Below are positions 24,350-35,344 of a stretch of 64,000 bases of DNA, piece by piece; position 1 is the stretch's first letter; each line of letters starts with the position of its first letter. Source of the stretch: Nautilus pompilius (Eukaryota > Mollusca > Cephalopoda > Nautilida > Nautilidae). The stretch covers positions 1 through 64,000 of the forward strand of contig JACATO010001715.1 in assembly GCA_018389105.1 (NCBI GenBank). Direction: 5' to 3'. The notes beneath the pieces are model-generated. The model was given only the letters and a program-made list of their open reading frames with translations. It made no database searches and had not been told where the DNA came from. Position numbers and translations under genes: made by a program.

Positions 24350-24390
24350 GAGATATGACGTCAGTACAGAGAGAGATATGACGTCAGTAC

Positions 24391-24423
<33 letters not shown>

Positions 24424-24428
24424 AGAGT
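24350..24428. repeat. 23-bp tandem repeat with CRE palindromes, then (GA)n
   Basis: Two tandem copies of a 23-bp unit each contain the palindrome TGACGTCA (24356-24363 and 24379-24386), the consensus cAMP-response element. An imperfect GA tract follows to 24428. The location in a large intron makes a regulatory role possible but unproven. Confidence 0.8.
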
Positions 24429-25039
24429 TACATCCTCGATGGATATATACAGATATTTTATGGAAGATTTCCAGTGAAGTATTTTCTTTCACTTTTCTGA
24501 GATACTAGAATACGCAGAAGTTTTGTCGTTTGTTTTTTTTTTTTTAAATCCCGTTTCGTTTGCTCGTCCGGTTTCTAGTTTTAATTCTAAACAGACCTCC
24601 ATCGCTTAATGCTATTGTAGCTTGTGTTTGTTTTTCTCTTCCTCAAATGAAAAGCCGAGAAGTGCGTTAACGACGCCGTTCTGAGGAGAAGCTTAGCCAG
24701 CCAAACCCAACTCACACCGCGAGACAGACAGACAGACTCTCTCTCCCCTCCCCCCCCACCCCATCTCCTCCCCGAGTTGGTTCAGTCTTTGTCCCGGTAA
24801 AATTGTAAAACCCGGATTGGCTCGGGCTCTGCTAACCGCAGATACGGCGTTTCAGGGCGAAGAACGGTTTTGACCAAATTGATTTCATTAACAAAACTAT
24901 AGCCAAGTTTTCATCTCCGGTCTTTCTTTTGTTTCTTTCTTTTCTTTTTTTTTTTTTTTTCATCAATTTTTGTTCAAAGCATTTCTTTGCCTCGAGATTT
25001 ATTCGCTCCTTCCCCTCCCCCTTTATTTCGCTTCGCTAG

Positions 25040-25270
25040 GTTCTCCGTCTAGTGTTTACCCACTTTACCTTGGATACCCATCTGGGGATCCTTGCGGCCC
25101 GAGGAATGACTGGCTGAAGATACAAGAAAGATTGCCCGACAGTAAAATAGAAACATTTTGCGCCGGACCTCATACCAAAGAGATAATCAGTAAAACCAAC
25201 AACATCAGCTTGCTGTTTCACACAAATTCCAACCACGACTCTCAGGGATTCCGTATCTTTTTTAACGCAG
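25040..25270 (+). CDS. CUB-domain membrane protein, exon encoding the C-terminal half of CUB1
   Basis: The exon reads SPSSVYPLYLGYPSGDPCG, then RNDWLKIQE, a fourth cysteine in ETFCAG, and ends QGFRIFFNA before a GTAAGC donor. This is the second half of a CUB domain: third cysteine followed by the D-x-L/I-x-I-x strand, fourth cysteine, and the Gly-Phe-x-(I/A)-x-(Y/F) last strand. The acceptor at 25038-25039 follows a pyrimidine-rich tract. It ends in phase 1, and the leftover G plus AA of the next exon gives Glu, which fits. Its start phase does not fit the upstream exon's phase-0 end (see findings). Asn in NNIS is a potential N-glycosylation site. Confidence 0.75.
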
Positions 25271-26177
25271 GTAAGCGGGTAGACAATTTGTTTAATTTTC
25301 AAATTAAAAAAAAAAAAAACTTTATTATTGCATTGCTGATTAAAAAATAAATTTATTTACAAAGTATCTCAATTGCATTAAACATTTCTGGGGAATGAAT
25401 TTTTCATTACATGCCTTTTATTTTCGGTTAGTTTAGACTTCCTTTTTAGTGACGTCAGGCTGTTCATCCAATGAAATATTAGATAACTGTGACGCCAGTA
25501 GCTAAACAAATTTATGAATTTTACAATATATATTTTTATTCAAAAATTGTTTTATTTATATTTTCAGGTTTTAATAGCGTTTTACGAAATAAATTTTAAT
25601 TAAACTTATGTATTTTGTTTGCAGCCTTCTTTTTTTTTAGATTTTGGAATAATTAGGAATTTATTTTGACTACTAATAAAATTATCGTCGAATACAGATG
25701 TTCGGCAGCCAAGGCAACGACTTTCTGCCTGCTGTTGCCGCAGCACTTCGAACATCATGGCGATCGAAATAGAGATGGCCGAAATGTTTGAAAATAAACA
25801 TTCTTGGTAAATTCTGCTCAGTTACAAAGGAAACGCGAATGCTAAGTGGGGCTGTGACAATATTTTTGTTAAGCATACGCGCGAGCTGACAAAGGCTTGT
25901 CTTGTGGCCCTTCATGAGCATGGTAATTTTACTGGCTGGCTCACGTCATGTGACAGCGCCGTCCACCAGTTAGGAACGAGCATGTGACGCAAAACGTACA
26001 GCTGTCATGGTTACGCGTCTCGTTTCCGTCCCTCACGTAGCGCCCCGAGTGCGCGGTGGTGGGGAGGAAAGAGAATGCATAGCGACAAGGATCGCTGCAG
26101 CTGCTCGTGGGTTTAGGGGGAAGCTGAGATAACGCTCTTATCCGGTTGTTTAGTCGCATTCAACAGGTTTTTCCACT

Positions 26178-26373
26178 GTTTCGTGTTGTGTGTGTGTGTG
26201 CGTGTGTGTGCGTGCGTGCGTGTGCGCGTGTGTGCGTGTGTGCGCGTGTGTGTGTGTGTGCGGTGTGTGTGTCGTGTGCGCGCGGGTGCGTGTGTGTGTG
26301 TGTGTGTGCGCGCGAGTGTGTGTGTGTGTGCGTGCTGTGTGCGATGCGTGCGTGTGTGTGTGCGCCGCGCGCA
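26178..26373. repeat. Complex (GT)n/(GTGC)n microsatellite
   Basis: About 195 bp of alternating purine-pyrimidine sequence, mainly GTGT, GTGC and CGCG blocks, ending GCGCCGCGCGC. Open frames across it (poly Val-Cys or Thr-His) are artefacts of the repeat. Long alternating tracts of this kind can adopt Z-DNA. Confidence 0.95.
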
Positions 26374-27187
26374 TGAAGAAAGATTCTGCTTGGCGCTCCA
26401 AACCGTTCATCCTCTGCCGCACTCAGTTGTTACCAGCGCGTCGATCTGATACCTCAGTGTTTCTTTCCCGGTGAGCACGACGTGGCTCCTTAGGCGCCAT
26501 CTAGCGCCTCCCGACATCGTGGAGTTGTGTCGGTCGCTGAGAAACTTGTGCGGAACCAGTCATTTTACAACGGTACGGCTTCCTGTTGGTACCAAGCCAA
26601 CTGTGGCGATTCTTCTGTAACTGAATAAACTGATATATTAATGACTTGTGTTTTTTTTTTATATATATATAACTATATTTCTAAAGCTGAGACTTTTATA
26701 ATTTCAGGTAAAGTGGTCTATCGTAATGTTGCATGCCAATTGTACGTTAATATCTTGGTTTTCTTTGTTTGTCTTTTTCAATTCTACGCATTTTTTGAGT
26801 AAACATATTCGCTAGTTCTTAAAACCAGAGACGATGATGTTCTGAACAGAATGAAAGGTGATTTTTAGAAAAAACAAATGAAAACGAAAGAAATGCGAAA
26901 ATCTTGGCTTCTGCATTGTAATTTAATATAAAAACTTTAACCATTTTTCTTTCGATTTCGTTTGTTTTGTACTATTGCTTCAAGATCAGTCGTATTTTTT
27001 TTAAATTTAAAACCTTACTTATGTACATTCCAGGAACCAAACAAAATCCGGAAGATAATGTAAAAAATTTCCATTATCTTCCGTGTTTTGATTTATTGTG
27101 CACGGGGAACGTTGTTCAACTGAAACTCGGCTGAACTCGATTATAGCATTTCTATGTCAGTCGGGGTTTTGTTGAACGTCCGTAATA

Positions 27188-27236
27188 ATGTGCACACACA
27201 CGCACACACCGACACACGTGTGTGTGTGTGTGTGTT
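27188..27236. repeat. CA tract followed by TG tract (palindromic microsatellite)
   Basis: GTGCACACACACGCACACAC runs directly into CGACACACGTGTGTGTG. The CA half and the TG half can base-pair as a hairpin or cruciform. Confidence 0.85.
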
Positions 27237-28879
27237 TTGTTTTAGTTACAAATTTATACCACTTTAATAACTGGCGCAAAGTCTGTATCTGTTTTTTCTC
27301 TCTTGTTGTTGATTTCTTCTCATCTTTACTCTTAATTCAGATCTTCTGGTATGTTACCCATTACTGGCTCTATTGATTAACAGGGGTTAAAAACAAACCG
27401 AGAAAGTCCCACTTCTGCTAAAACAAGCTCTGCTGGCTAGTTTAAAATTTAAATTTCAATCCTAAGTTTACCGTTATTACCGCACTTGGTTTGGGTGAGC
27501 TCCCCGTGGTCGCTTAGTTTACTTTCATTTTCATAAAAAAAGAGAGATTGTTTTGTTCTTCTAATAAAACACCCGCTGTGCACAGGGATAAAATATGTAT
27601 ATCAACTATTTAAAAACCATATACCGATATACAGGTGGTAATTAGGTTTTTCATAGCCAAAGATTATTCTCTGTAGAATTATATTATAACCATTGTTTTC
27701 TGGAGGTTAGTATTTTGCGTTATTTTGTATGGTAACTGAATCTATTGTAAAGCCCTTTAATTAGCTGTCTAACTTTGTTCTGACATCACATCTATTCTCA
27801 ACCGAGATTCAGCATCATCATATTGCTTTCTGCAATCCTCAGGAATAATTACTCGGCGTATAATTAAATAGACGAGATCAATTTATTCCTTTGTGATAAA
27901 AGTTGCGGAATACTCGTCAATTTTCTACAAAGAAAGAGAAGAAAACAAAACCAAAAAACTGTCAATTCAGAATTCAAATTTAATTGGTGATGGTCTTCAC
28001 TCTTGCTTCAGACTCCGGAAGCAACACGTGGCCCGACTTTGAGCGATTACGTTCACCAAGATAGAGTCACTCACTTGATTAACCCTTAAGTCACCAAGGA
28101 TATCCCCGCTTTAGCGTCTTCTGAGATAATTACATCTACTGTATTAATGAGTGTCGTGAAGACCAGGGGGCGCTGTTTTAATTTTAATATTCTTTTGCGT
28201 CGTCATGAATGAAACGCAGGTATTCTAGAATTTTTGGGACTAAATTCATCGGCTAATTATGCTTATGGTTGTCAGTGTAGCTAATAAAAAGGCTGTGACG
28301 CATCTTATTTTCATTTGTATACCCGCCAGTTTCTTTCAGGTATTTTTTGGTAAAGTATGTAAAACGTTATTTGCTACTAAATAATAATTTTCAACCTTTA
28401 TTGTTTCAAATTGAAAAGTTACTCATTTTCAAAAATTACGCAGTATATTGTGGGAATATATGAATCAGCTCTTAAAAACACCGATATTAGGTAGTTTGAG
28501 ATTATTTTATAGTTATATGGCATATTGCAGTTAAAATGCCGATCAGTCGATTATACTTTTTATTCTTCGGAATTTTGTTATAAAAGCATTTCTCATTACT
28601 GTGTTTCTTAAAAATCTTGTGGAGAATACAGAAAACTTCTACCACTGTCTCTAAATTCGGAAGAGAATAACTGAAAGAAAATATAAACGTTTTTATATGT
28701 TATCTATTTAGAAGAAGAAAAAAATAGAACATATTTTATGTCATTCGGTGACCCAAAAGAGTTTAATTCTGAAGGAAAAAAGCATCTTTTCTTTATCTAT
28801 GCCTGACTGACATAAAAGAGCGGCTTATTATTTATGCACAATATTGACACGACATTAAATGTGTCCGTGACTCTATTAT

Positions 28880-28964
28880 ACTGGGAACGTTCAAATGAAC
28901 CCCGGCGGGATATCATTATGGCGATGCTGTTTTGGCCGAGTTTCATTTGAACGTCCGTTTCTAG
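28880..28964. mobile_element. Short mariner-like MITE
   Basis: The ends pair as inverted repeats around ACGTTCAAATGAA. The core AGCATCGCCATAATGATATC (minus strand) is shared with 38043-38115, where the same order GTTCAAATG - CATCGCC - TAATGGTATCC occurs on +. No coding capacity. The GTTCAAATGAAA-type end is typical of mariner-derived MITEs. Confidence 0.55.
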
Positions 28965-30893
28965 TAAATACAATGTAAAGACGTTTTTTTTTTTTTTGAT
29001 TTTACGAATTATTAAAAATGAAATAGAGATAACTTTTCGCTCAATGTGATATTGCATATGTCGGCTAAAACAGCTTCGGTTCAGAGCCGTTGTTATGGAA
29101 ACTACTCGACAATTTTTGTTATCGCATCGATGACTGGCTTCATCAATCGTTAGAAGTTAATGTGGTTCGTGGTCACAAGTTACATCCGCAGAGAATGTTA
29201 ATTTATGAATAAAAATAAATAAAAAGATTACGTGTTTTCTTAATCTTAAATGTTCCGAATATTTCAGAAAAAGTAAATGGTAAACTAAATATGTGAGGTA
29301 TTTTAGCTGATTAGAAATATATTCCATATTTACTTAGCAAAGCACTGACAGCCAACACGCTGCATTAGCTTAGTTTAAACCTGATATCTTTTTTTTTTAA
29401 TTGATGTTCCCAGGAGACGTGGACGTGTGTAAGACATATGAGATTTGGAAGCTTATTATTAACGCCTTTTTGATTATCTCACTGCCCGGATTGTTACAGG
29501 TCATCATCCTTTATTATGAAAACAGCTTATATCGACTGCTACCAAATAGATGGATAACCGATTGCTGAGAACGTATTTTGTTTCGCATAATAATGTAATA
29601 ATTTTGCTAACTTTTGATATTTTAGAAATATTCCCCAGTCATCAGAAAATCGTGACAGGGGATTCAAATCAGAGTTCTTTAAATTTTAAATAAAACTTTT
29701 TGTTCCTTCTTATTATTTTTTAAAAAAATTGACGCACTATACACCATTTTTTTCTGCATCAGTAGTTCTTGTACAAGAAAACCCACAACGTTATTACGTA
29801 ATTCGCCAGTGCTAACTGTACATAGTGCGCAGTTTTTGGAAACACATTATGGTATATAGTGAGATCCACTAAACGCCATTAATTGTTCGAATTCTCACGA
29901 AGGGTGCGTATAAAATGGCGTCATTTCCCTCACTAAGCGGCGTGACGACTTGTACAGTACTTTCACAGTGACGTATCGACACTGAATGTCTGCAAAGGCC
30001 TCGCCGGTCATCGGTAGAAAAACCGCCGCCGCCACGTTCTGCAGACTGCAGGGAAAAGGTTGTGGGATTCCGCCGAATGTCTAAAGATGCCAGCTGAGCT
30101 GTGCCAAGGCTTTAGAACGGTTCTGGTGATATTCGCCGCCAGGTGGCGCCCTGGACACGGCCGGTGGTGTCATGCTGCGATAAACGCACTCTTTCAGTGT
30201 GTCCGGTAAACACCGTGTCAGCCGGGACTTTACAGTGTTGTTGGAAACGAGATTTTGTCAGCAGATGTCGCTTTTTTTCCCTCGCTCGTTTCTCTGGCTC
30301 TGGTCACTGCGTTGAAACCGGTCGGGCAGAAGGGATCCCGCTGGATTTCTCAAGTCAACCTGGGTGGCGATTCTTGCACGATGACTGGTTACGCATCTGT
30401 TGTCAGTAGAATCGCCCATGTCACGTTTGGTGGCGTAACGAACGTTAAGGAGCAGTTCGAAAACTGAACGCCGTTGATTGTTCTATAAGAAGGGATACGT
30501 ATGGCCGGCCATATGTTATTTCAAGTGTTTGTTTTTTTTATAAATTCACTGGACCCTTTTAATGAAACGTTGCTGTTATTAAGTTCAGCAGCGTGCATTA
30601 AATAGAAAGCACACATAGGGCAGTGGATGCGGGAGGCCATCGTCACGGTTGAGCTTCAGTAGTTTGGTACCCCTATAGGAGGATGGGTTCCGCTTTACTG
30701 GCCGGAACATTAGAAACTGGAATATTGATGTATTTAATGGCGTTCGGGGTATTTCCTTAAACTGAGTCCTGCTCTACGGTTTGTTTGTTTTTAAAAGAAA
30801 AGCTCCAGCCGTCTGGCCCGCTCTCATTTGGTTACAATAAGCTGCTTAGCTAGTGGGTAGGAATTGTCATGAAAGATTTTATTTCCTTTTTAG

Positions 30894-31574
30894 AATGGCC
30901 ATGTAACGTTGTTTTGATGGACGATAACGGAGAATTTGCCTCCCCAAACTGGCCAAACGTTTACCCTCCGTCCACAGAGTGCCGGTGGACGATTAAAGGA
31001 CGAGCTACTGCCAGGATTATATTGCGTTTTACTACCATTGACATGGAGACGCACGGGATAGGCTACTGCGATAACGAACTCGATAGCATAGAGGTGTACG
31101 ACGGCGAGGCCAGGGACGCGGAGAAAATCACCACCATTTGCGGTGCTCAGCGTCCGACGTCTGTCGACTCGACGTCAAACACGCTGCTCGTGATCTTCCG
31201 GTCCGACGAGCGGGTCCAGATGAAAGGGTTCCACGCCACGTACAGATTTCTCTACCCAGTAGTAAAATCCACGCCACTACGGTCAAACGTCACCACTGCT
31301 ACAAGCTCGAGCGCGGCCATCACCACGGAAACGGCGCTGACGTCTGCCAGGGCCCCCGCGTCAAAGCTTCCGGATACCCTACTGACCTCCCAGCAGAACA
31401 CGAGCAGGTCAAAATCAATGTCCACCACCACGCAACTGTCCACAGTCTCCGTCACTTCGGAGAAATTCTTAACGGCCGTCTACGGGGAACCGACCAAGTT
31501 TCCCTTGTTCATGAACAAAGAAAATGTTCAAAGTCAGCCAATGCAAACCACAAGGCAGCAGGTTGATGTCTACG
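30894..31574 (+). CDS. CUB-domain membrane protein, exon encoding CUB2 and Ser/Thr-rich stalk
   Basis: A 681-nt exon with a TTCCTTTTTAG acceptor and a GTAAGT donor. It begins by completing a Glu codon (EWPCNVVLMDDNGEFASPNW) and runs through a full CUB domain: cysteines in WPCN, TECRW, GYCDNELD and TICG; SPNWPxxYP; and the acidic CDNELDSIEVYDG segment typical of CUB calcium sites. It ends GFHATYRFLYP. About 105 residues rich in Ser, Thr and Pro follow, a probable O-glycosylated extracellular stalk, with N-glycosylation sites NVT and NTS. The exon ends in phase 1, compatible with the transmembrane exon. No LDL-receptor A module is present, so it is not a canonical NETO protein. Confidence 0.9.
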
Positions 31575-31914
31575 GTAAGTGTGTCGTAAGTTGCTTTTTC
31601 ATAAACATTGCATTTGTATTTATCCGGGACACTGAATTTCCAAAGATATTCAGAGAGATTGTAATTGTTTCTTTGGTCGTCCTGGTTTTCTTGATGTGGA
31701 AGGGTGCTTATGCAGGTGCTTGTTCTTGTCACGGGACGATGTCACAACCCCTGTGATACCGCCCCCCACTCGTACCCAGCTGTTTATGCAGGTAAAATTA
31801 CGTAATCCGTACCCTTTTAAACGAGGCAGGGTGTAAGCATACGTCAAAACTCATCCGCGTAAAATCAGGACATGAGTCTGAGACATTTACAATCCAAAGA
31901 CTGTACAATTCACA

Positions 31915-32065
31915 CAGACACGCACACACACACACACAGAGACACACACGCACGCACACACACACACACCGCACGCACGCACGCACACACAGAGACACAC
32001 ACGCACGCGCACACACACACACAGACACGCACACACACAGACACACACACACACGCACGCACGCC
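31915..32065. repeat. (CA)n microsatellite with GCAC and GACAC variants
   Basis: About 150 bp of CACA repeats with interspersed CGCACG and CAGAGACAC units. Open frames across it on both strands are repeat artefacts. Confidence 0.95.
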
Positions 32066-32407
32066 TACACATACTGGCGCTCATAATTCTGGATTCATCA
32101 ATAAAATAATTCATCACGCATAAAGGATGATATTTCGCTGAAAAACGTTTTGTGCAACAAAAGTTTGAGAATAAACATTCTTTCAATATCTATCAATTTT
32201 TAAGTTATATGCTTAATAAATTTATTTATGCGTGAAACATTGAATAATGAATGGTGAGTCCACAATTATGGAGGCTAGTATATATATTTTAGTTAATGGA
32301 ATAGTGTTAACTTAAATCTGGTCCCAGATGATATAGGGTTTAATGGATGAGAGGCAAATTTTACTTTGGTAGTTTTCTTTTGTAAAATTCCGGAACACAT
32401 TAACATC

Positions 32408-32690
32408 AGGGTGGCGCAGTAGTTCAGTGGTAAGTCTCTTGTCTGCTAAGGGCGACGGCCCGAATTCAATTCCCCCCTAGAAGACAGACTCGATTCGGTG
32501 TACAGCTCTAGCATGATTTGTTCTTCTGTGGGAATGCGTTATGTCAGTTATTCTCAGCAGCTGTACGAGTGCTTCGGCGGGACTCGGCAACTTACGCGAT
32601 CGTACGAGCTGATGTAGAAGACGGGCAGCCGCCAGCATCATTGGTTTCCTGACCTCTACCAATGTAACATCAGAATCTCATTAAAATATC
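32408..32690 (+). mobile_element. tRNA-derived SINE (+ strand), second subfamily
   Basis: The head GGGTGGCGCAGTAGTTCAGT has an A-box-like TAGTTCAGTGG, and CCCGAATTCAATTCC gives a weak B-box. The body is followed by a tail ending CATCAGAATCTCATTAAAAT. The last about 75 bp recur in reverse orientation at 35188-35262, which supports a mobile 3' end. Confidence 0.7.
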
Positions 32691-33144
32691 GCTCTTGTTA
32701 TTATTTAATTTTTTTAAGTACACTGCAAAGAAAGACTGGCTTTAAAATTATTAATTACGTTTATTTTGCTCATTTTCACAGAACTGAGGCCAATATTGGC
32801 GATCAAGGATCATATATCTTTGATGAGTCCACCATTATGGTCGGCAGGGGAAATGATGCTTCATATGAAGACATTTTGCTTGAAGCTTCCAATGTAGATT
32901 TTAATAAGCTTACAAGAATCTGTAATAAACTTTGCCGCTTTTTAATCTTCTCAATCCTTATTCGACCAAGTTGATACAAGATTTCAGAACAGTGTTAAAA
33001 TGCACGTCCTTCAAAAATAATTAACTGTTCGATATTTTGCTTAGCGATAGAAATTTGATTTTTCATAATTACCAGTAAACCGATAGATATTTCAGCGCAA
33101 CTAAACTGAAATATTTGTAGACTGGACTGTGATTAGTTGTCACA

Positions 33145-33330
33145 GCACCCATAATTTCTAATTAAAAGTATAGATGAGTTATAATTGACATCATTAAAGG
33201 TCAAAGCGTATGTTTAATTAGGAATTAAACAAGTATTTTCCAATCATAGACGCTGTGACCTGTGTGGTGTCTGTTACAGCTCATCTCTTAGTTTAATTAG
33301 GAATTACTGGTACTCTAACAATTTATCCCT
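33145..33330. mobile_element. Palindromic MITE family A, copy 3
   Basis: The left arm CACAGCACCCATAATTTCTA continues to TATAGATGAGTTATAATTGACATC. The right part carries GTATGTTTAATTAGGAATTA and a second partial copy TTAATTAGGAATTACTGGTA at about 33293-33313. It matches copies 1 and 2, with an apparent internal duplication of the right arm. Confidence 0.55.
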
Positions 33331-34503
33331 GGAATAACTAAACTCCGGTTTCCCCTAATCATCATTTGTAGATTTTTAAGTGTGCTTTTTCCTCTTACAT
33401 TTTCTAATTTTGGACTGATTCGTGCCTATATCAACTACTCTAGCCAGCAGTGTGGATAACAAAATGTTCAACTACAATCCGTCGAGAATAAAGCGTAAGT
33501 AAGTGGAGCTAATATCCTTAAAGGGGGATAAGTCAGTTTGACAAAACCTGTTAGGTCGAGCGTGCAAACCCAGCAAAAAGCAATTCGTTATTTTACACAC
33601 CCAGACAGATGGTCTTCGTTATTTATTTTATATATATTGCGATTCCATGTGTGTACTGTCAATAATTCATTTCGATACAGTTCGTGATAGATACTTGGAA
33701 ACCGTCTGATTTGTCCCCAGCCTAAAGTAACAGAATCTGTTTTTATTCACTTACATGACGACTGGGCTAGTGTGGGCCATATCGATGATGACGGTTACCC
33801 TGGCACAATAAACATCCAGCTCACCTGTCGGAGCTCTGTCCCTTCCCCGCTGTCAGTCCGACAGCGGGATCGGTATCTTGAAGCTGTAAACAACGAAAAG
33901 CGAGATCGGAGAGAGAAGAAAAAATACAACTCCCACTACTCTCCAGGATAGATAAGATAAGACAGCCAGCTCGGCAGTGCCTTTTCCTCTCGAACCTCCC
34001 AAGATGTTGAGAGAAGTGCGAGCGAAGCGAATGGGGATAAATACAAAACTTTTATACAAAGCGTCGACTACAAATTCAGCGCTAATCGATGACGCACGGC
34101 TAGTACACGTGGCGACAAACTTCGCTTATACCCTAATCCTTTCAAGCGTATTAACTACGTTTTCTTATTATTAGTGTACAGTGATCTTTCTTAGCCTTTT
34201 CAAAATGTTCCTAACCACGCAGGTGATAGAATTAAAGTTATTTCAATTGTAAGTGCACGGAACTAATTTAAAATGTTTGCGTGTAAATTTTGTCGCTCCA
34301 CAGACTGTAAAAGTCAAATCGTTTTGGCTGACTGATTATTTTAGCTGATCAATTAACCCTAATAAAAAATAATAAAATCAAATTAATTTTTTTAAATGGC
34401 CATAGTCAAAACGACGTCTCCAAACTTTTGTCCTGCGAATATCTCTCCACGCCATCAGGCCGCCTCTTCTCTTATAATTAGCCTTTTACACAGACCACTG
34501 CCG

Positions 34504-34812
34504 CTATACATTCCTCTCGAACGTTGCGATTTTATGAAACTCCAGCACGATTGCAATTAAATCAACATTGATCACCAATGAAGGCACCAGTCGGTGTCCG
34601 CTGTCCGCACTACTGGTGACGCCTTCCCCATCAACAGAACTTTTCCCTCTGCTGGACCGCCAATCGAAGACAATACCGTGAACATAGAACATTACCTTTT
34701 TGGATGTGTGGCGGACACGATCGCGGTCAGCTTCTGTTTGTCCTAGTTGATCTTCAGACAGCGATAGTTTGAATGTGTTATTACTGGCATCACATTGCAA
34801 AGCATTCTTCAT
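34504..34812 (-). CDS. Unidentified 102-codon ORF (minus strand), low support
   Basis: An ATG-initiated frame on the minus strand, beginning MKNALQCDASNNTFKLSLSE. A GTAATG that could be a splice donor falls after SKK about 39 codons in. Another ATG in strong context (MATDKRKTA, then stop) lies just upstream in a different frame. I recognise no domain. It lies inside an intron of the CUB gene on the opposite strand, next to two perfect inverted repeats. It may be a chance frame, a retroposed fragment or part of an uncharacterised element. Confidence 0.2.
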   Translation of the reverse strand: MKNALQCDASNNTFKLSLSEDQLGQTEADRDRVRHTSKKVMFYVHGIVFDWRSSRGKSSVDGEGVTSSADSGHRLVPSLVINVDLIAIVLEFHKIATFERNV

Positions 34813-34955
34813 GCGGTTTTACGTTTATCCGTCGCCATGATCTTATCGGGCGGCCCTGTCTCATTCATAGATAGTCTCGGGTGAAACTGACCAAACAGCA
34901 AGATCGCCGTCGCCGAGCTCTTCTACGGTTATTGGGACAGGGGTTTGGGATCCCT

Positions 34956-35062
34956 ATTCTGGATCCGAGATTAGGCTAACTAATAATTGTTACGAACAGT
35001 TTCTCTAAATTAAATTAAGATAACTTTAAAATTATTAGTTAGCCTAATCTCGGATCCAGAAT
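34956..35062. repeat. Perfect 33-bp inverted repeat
   Basis: The arm at 34956-34988 (ATTCTGGATCCGAGATTAGG...) is the exact reverse complement of 35030-35062, with a 41-bp AT-rich spacer. It could form a hairpin or cruciform. No ORF in the spacer. Confidence 0.95.
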
Positions 35063-35144
35063 AATTAATTTCGAAATGAACTTTTAAAGTACGTAATTGA
35101 TTGATGACAGACACCCGGAAGTCTTTTTCTCTACTGACCCTGAT

Positions 35145-35344
35145 CACAAGCGCCTCACCTAATCCTCCTATCTGTTGCTAACGTTTTAATGAGATTCTGA
35201 TGTTACATTGGTAGAGGTCAGGAAACCAATGATGCTGGCGGCTGCCCGTCTTCGACATCTGAATCCGGTGGTGGACTGGGCTGGGGACAGGAAATCTACC
35301 GAAAACGTTAGCAACAGATAGGAGGATTAGGTGAGGCGCTTGTG
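35145..35344. repeat. Perfect 43-bp inverted repeat flanking a SINE tail
   Basis: The arm at 35145-35187 (CACAAGCGCCTCACCTAATC...) is the exact reverse complement of 35302-35344. The 114-bp interior begins with about 75 bp matching, in reverse orientation, the 3' end of the SINE at 32408-32690. The arms themselves are not part of that SINE copy. Confidence 0.93.

Larger units (their letters stand above)
14750..25039 (+). other. Large TE-rich intron of the CUB gene
   Basis: A 10.3-kb intron splitting CUB1. It holds a SINE (15785-16075), a HIRAN-carrying TIR element (16080-17116), a diverged repeat copy (17270-17500), an ATT array (18409-18481), a degenerate TATA-rich minisatellite (19526-19725), and two Tc1-type elements (19977-21604 and 22214-23587). 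A CRE-containing tandem repeat with GA tract lies at 24350-24428. Between these, including 17500-18400, 18482-19520, 21660-22210 and 23590-24340, I see nothing supportable. Confidence 0.55.
25271..30893 (+). other. Intron of the CUB gene
   Basis: About 5.6 kb. It contains a GT/GC-rich microsatellite (26178-26373), a CA/TG palindromic tract (27188-27236) and a small mariner-like MITE (28880-28964). The stretch 29880-30470 is GC-richer with open frames on +, but no domain was recognised. The remainder shows nothing supportable. Confidence 0.5.

Noticed and set aside
26146-26474. Open frames across the GT/GC tract encoding Val/Cys or Thr/His repeats
   Set aside because: They arise from the dinucleotide repeat itself; all frames on both strands are open for the same reason.
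30143-30467. GC-rich + strand ORF before the CUB2 exon as an extra exon
   Set aside because: No cysteine pattern, domain or phase-compatible splice sites linking it to the CUB exons.
31138-31566. 142-codon frame within the CUB2 exon
   Set aside because: Shadow frame; the overlapping frame has the CUB cysteines and motifs and the correct splice phase.
31798-32186. Open frames on both strands across the CA microsatellite
   Set aside because: Repeat artefact, with no domain or splice support.
33750-34120. Possible solo LTR with a TGGCGACAAAC primer-binding-like site
   Set aside because: No matching second LTR, no TG...CA boundaries with a target duplication, and no gag/pol nearby.
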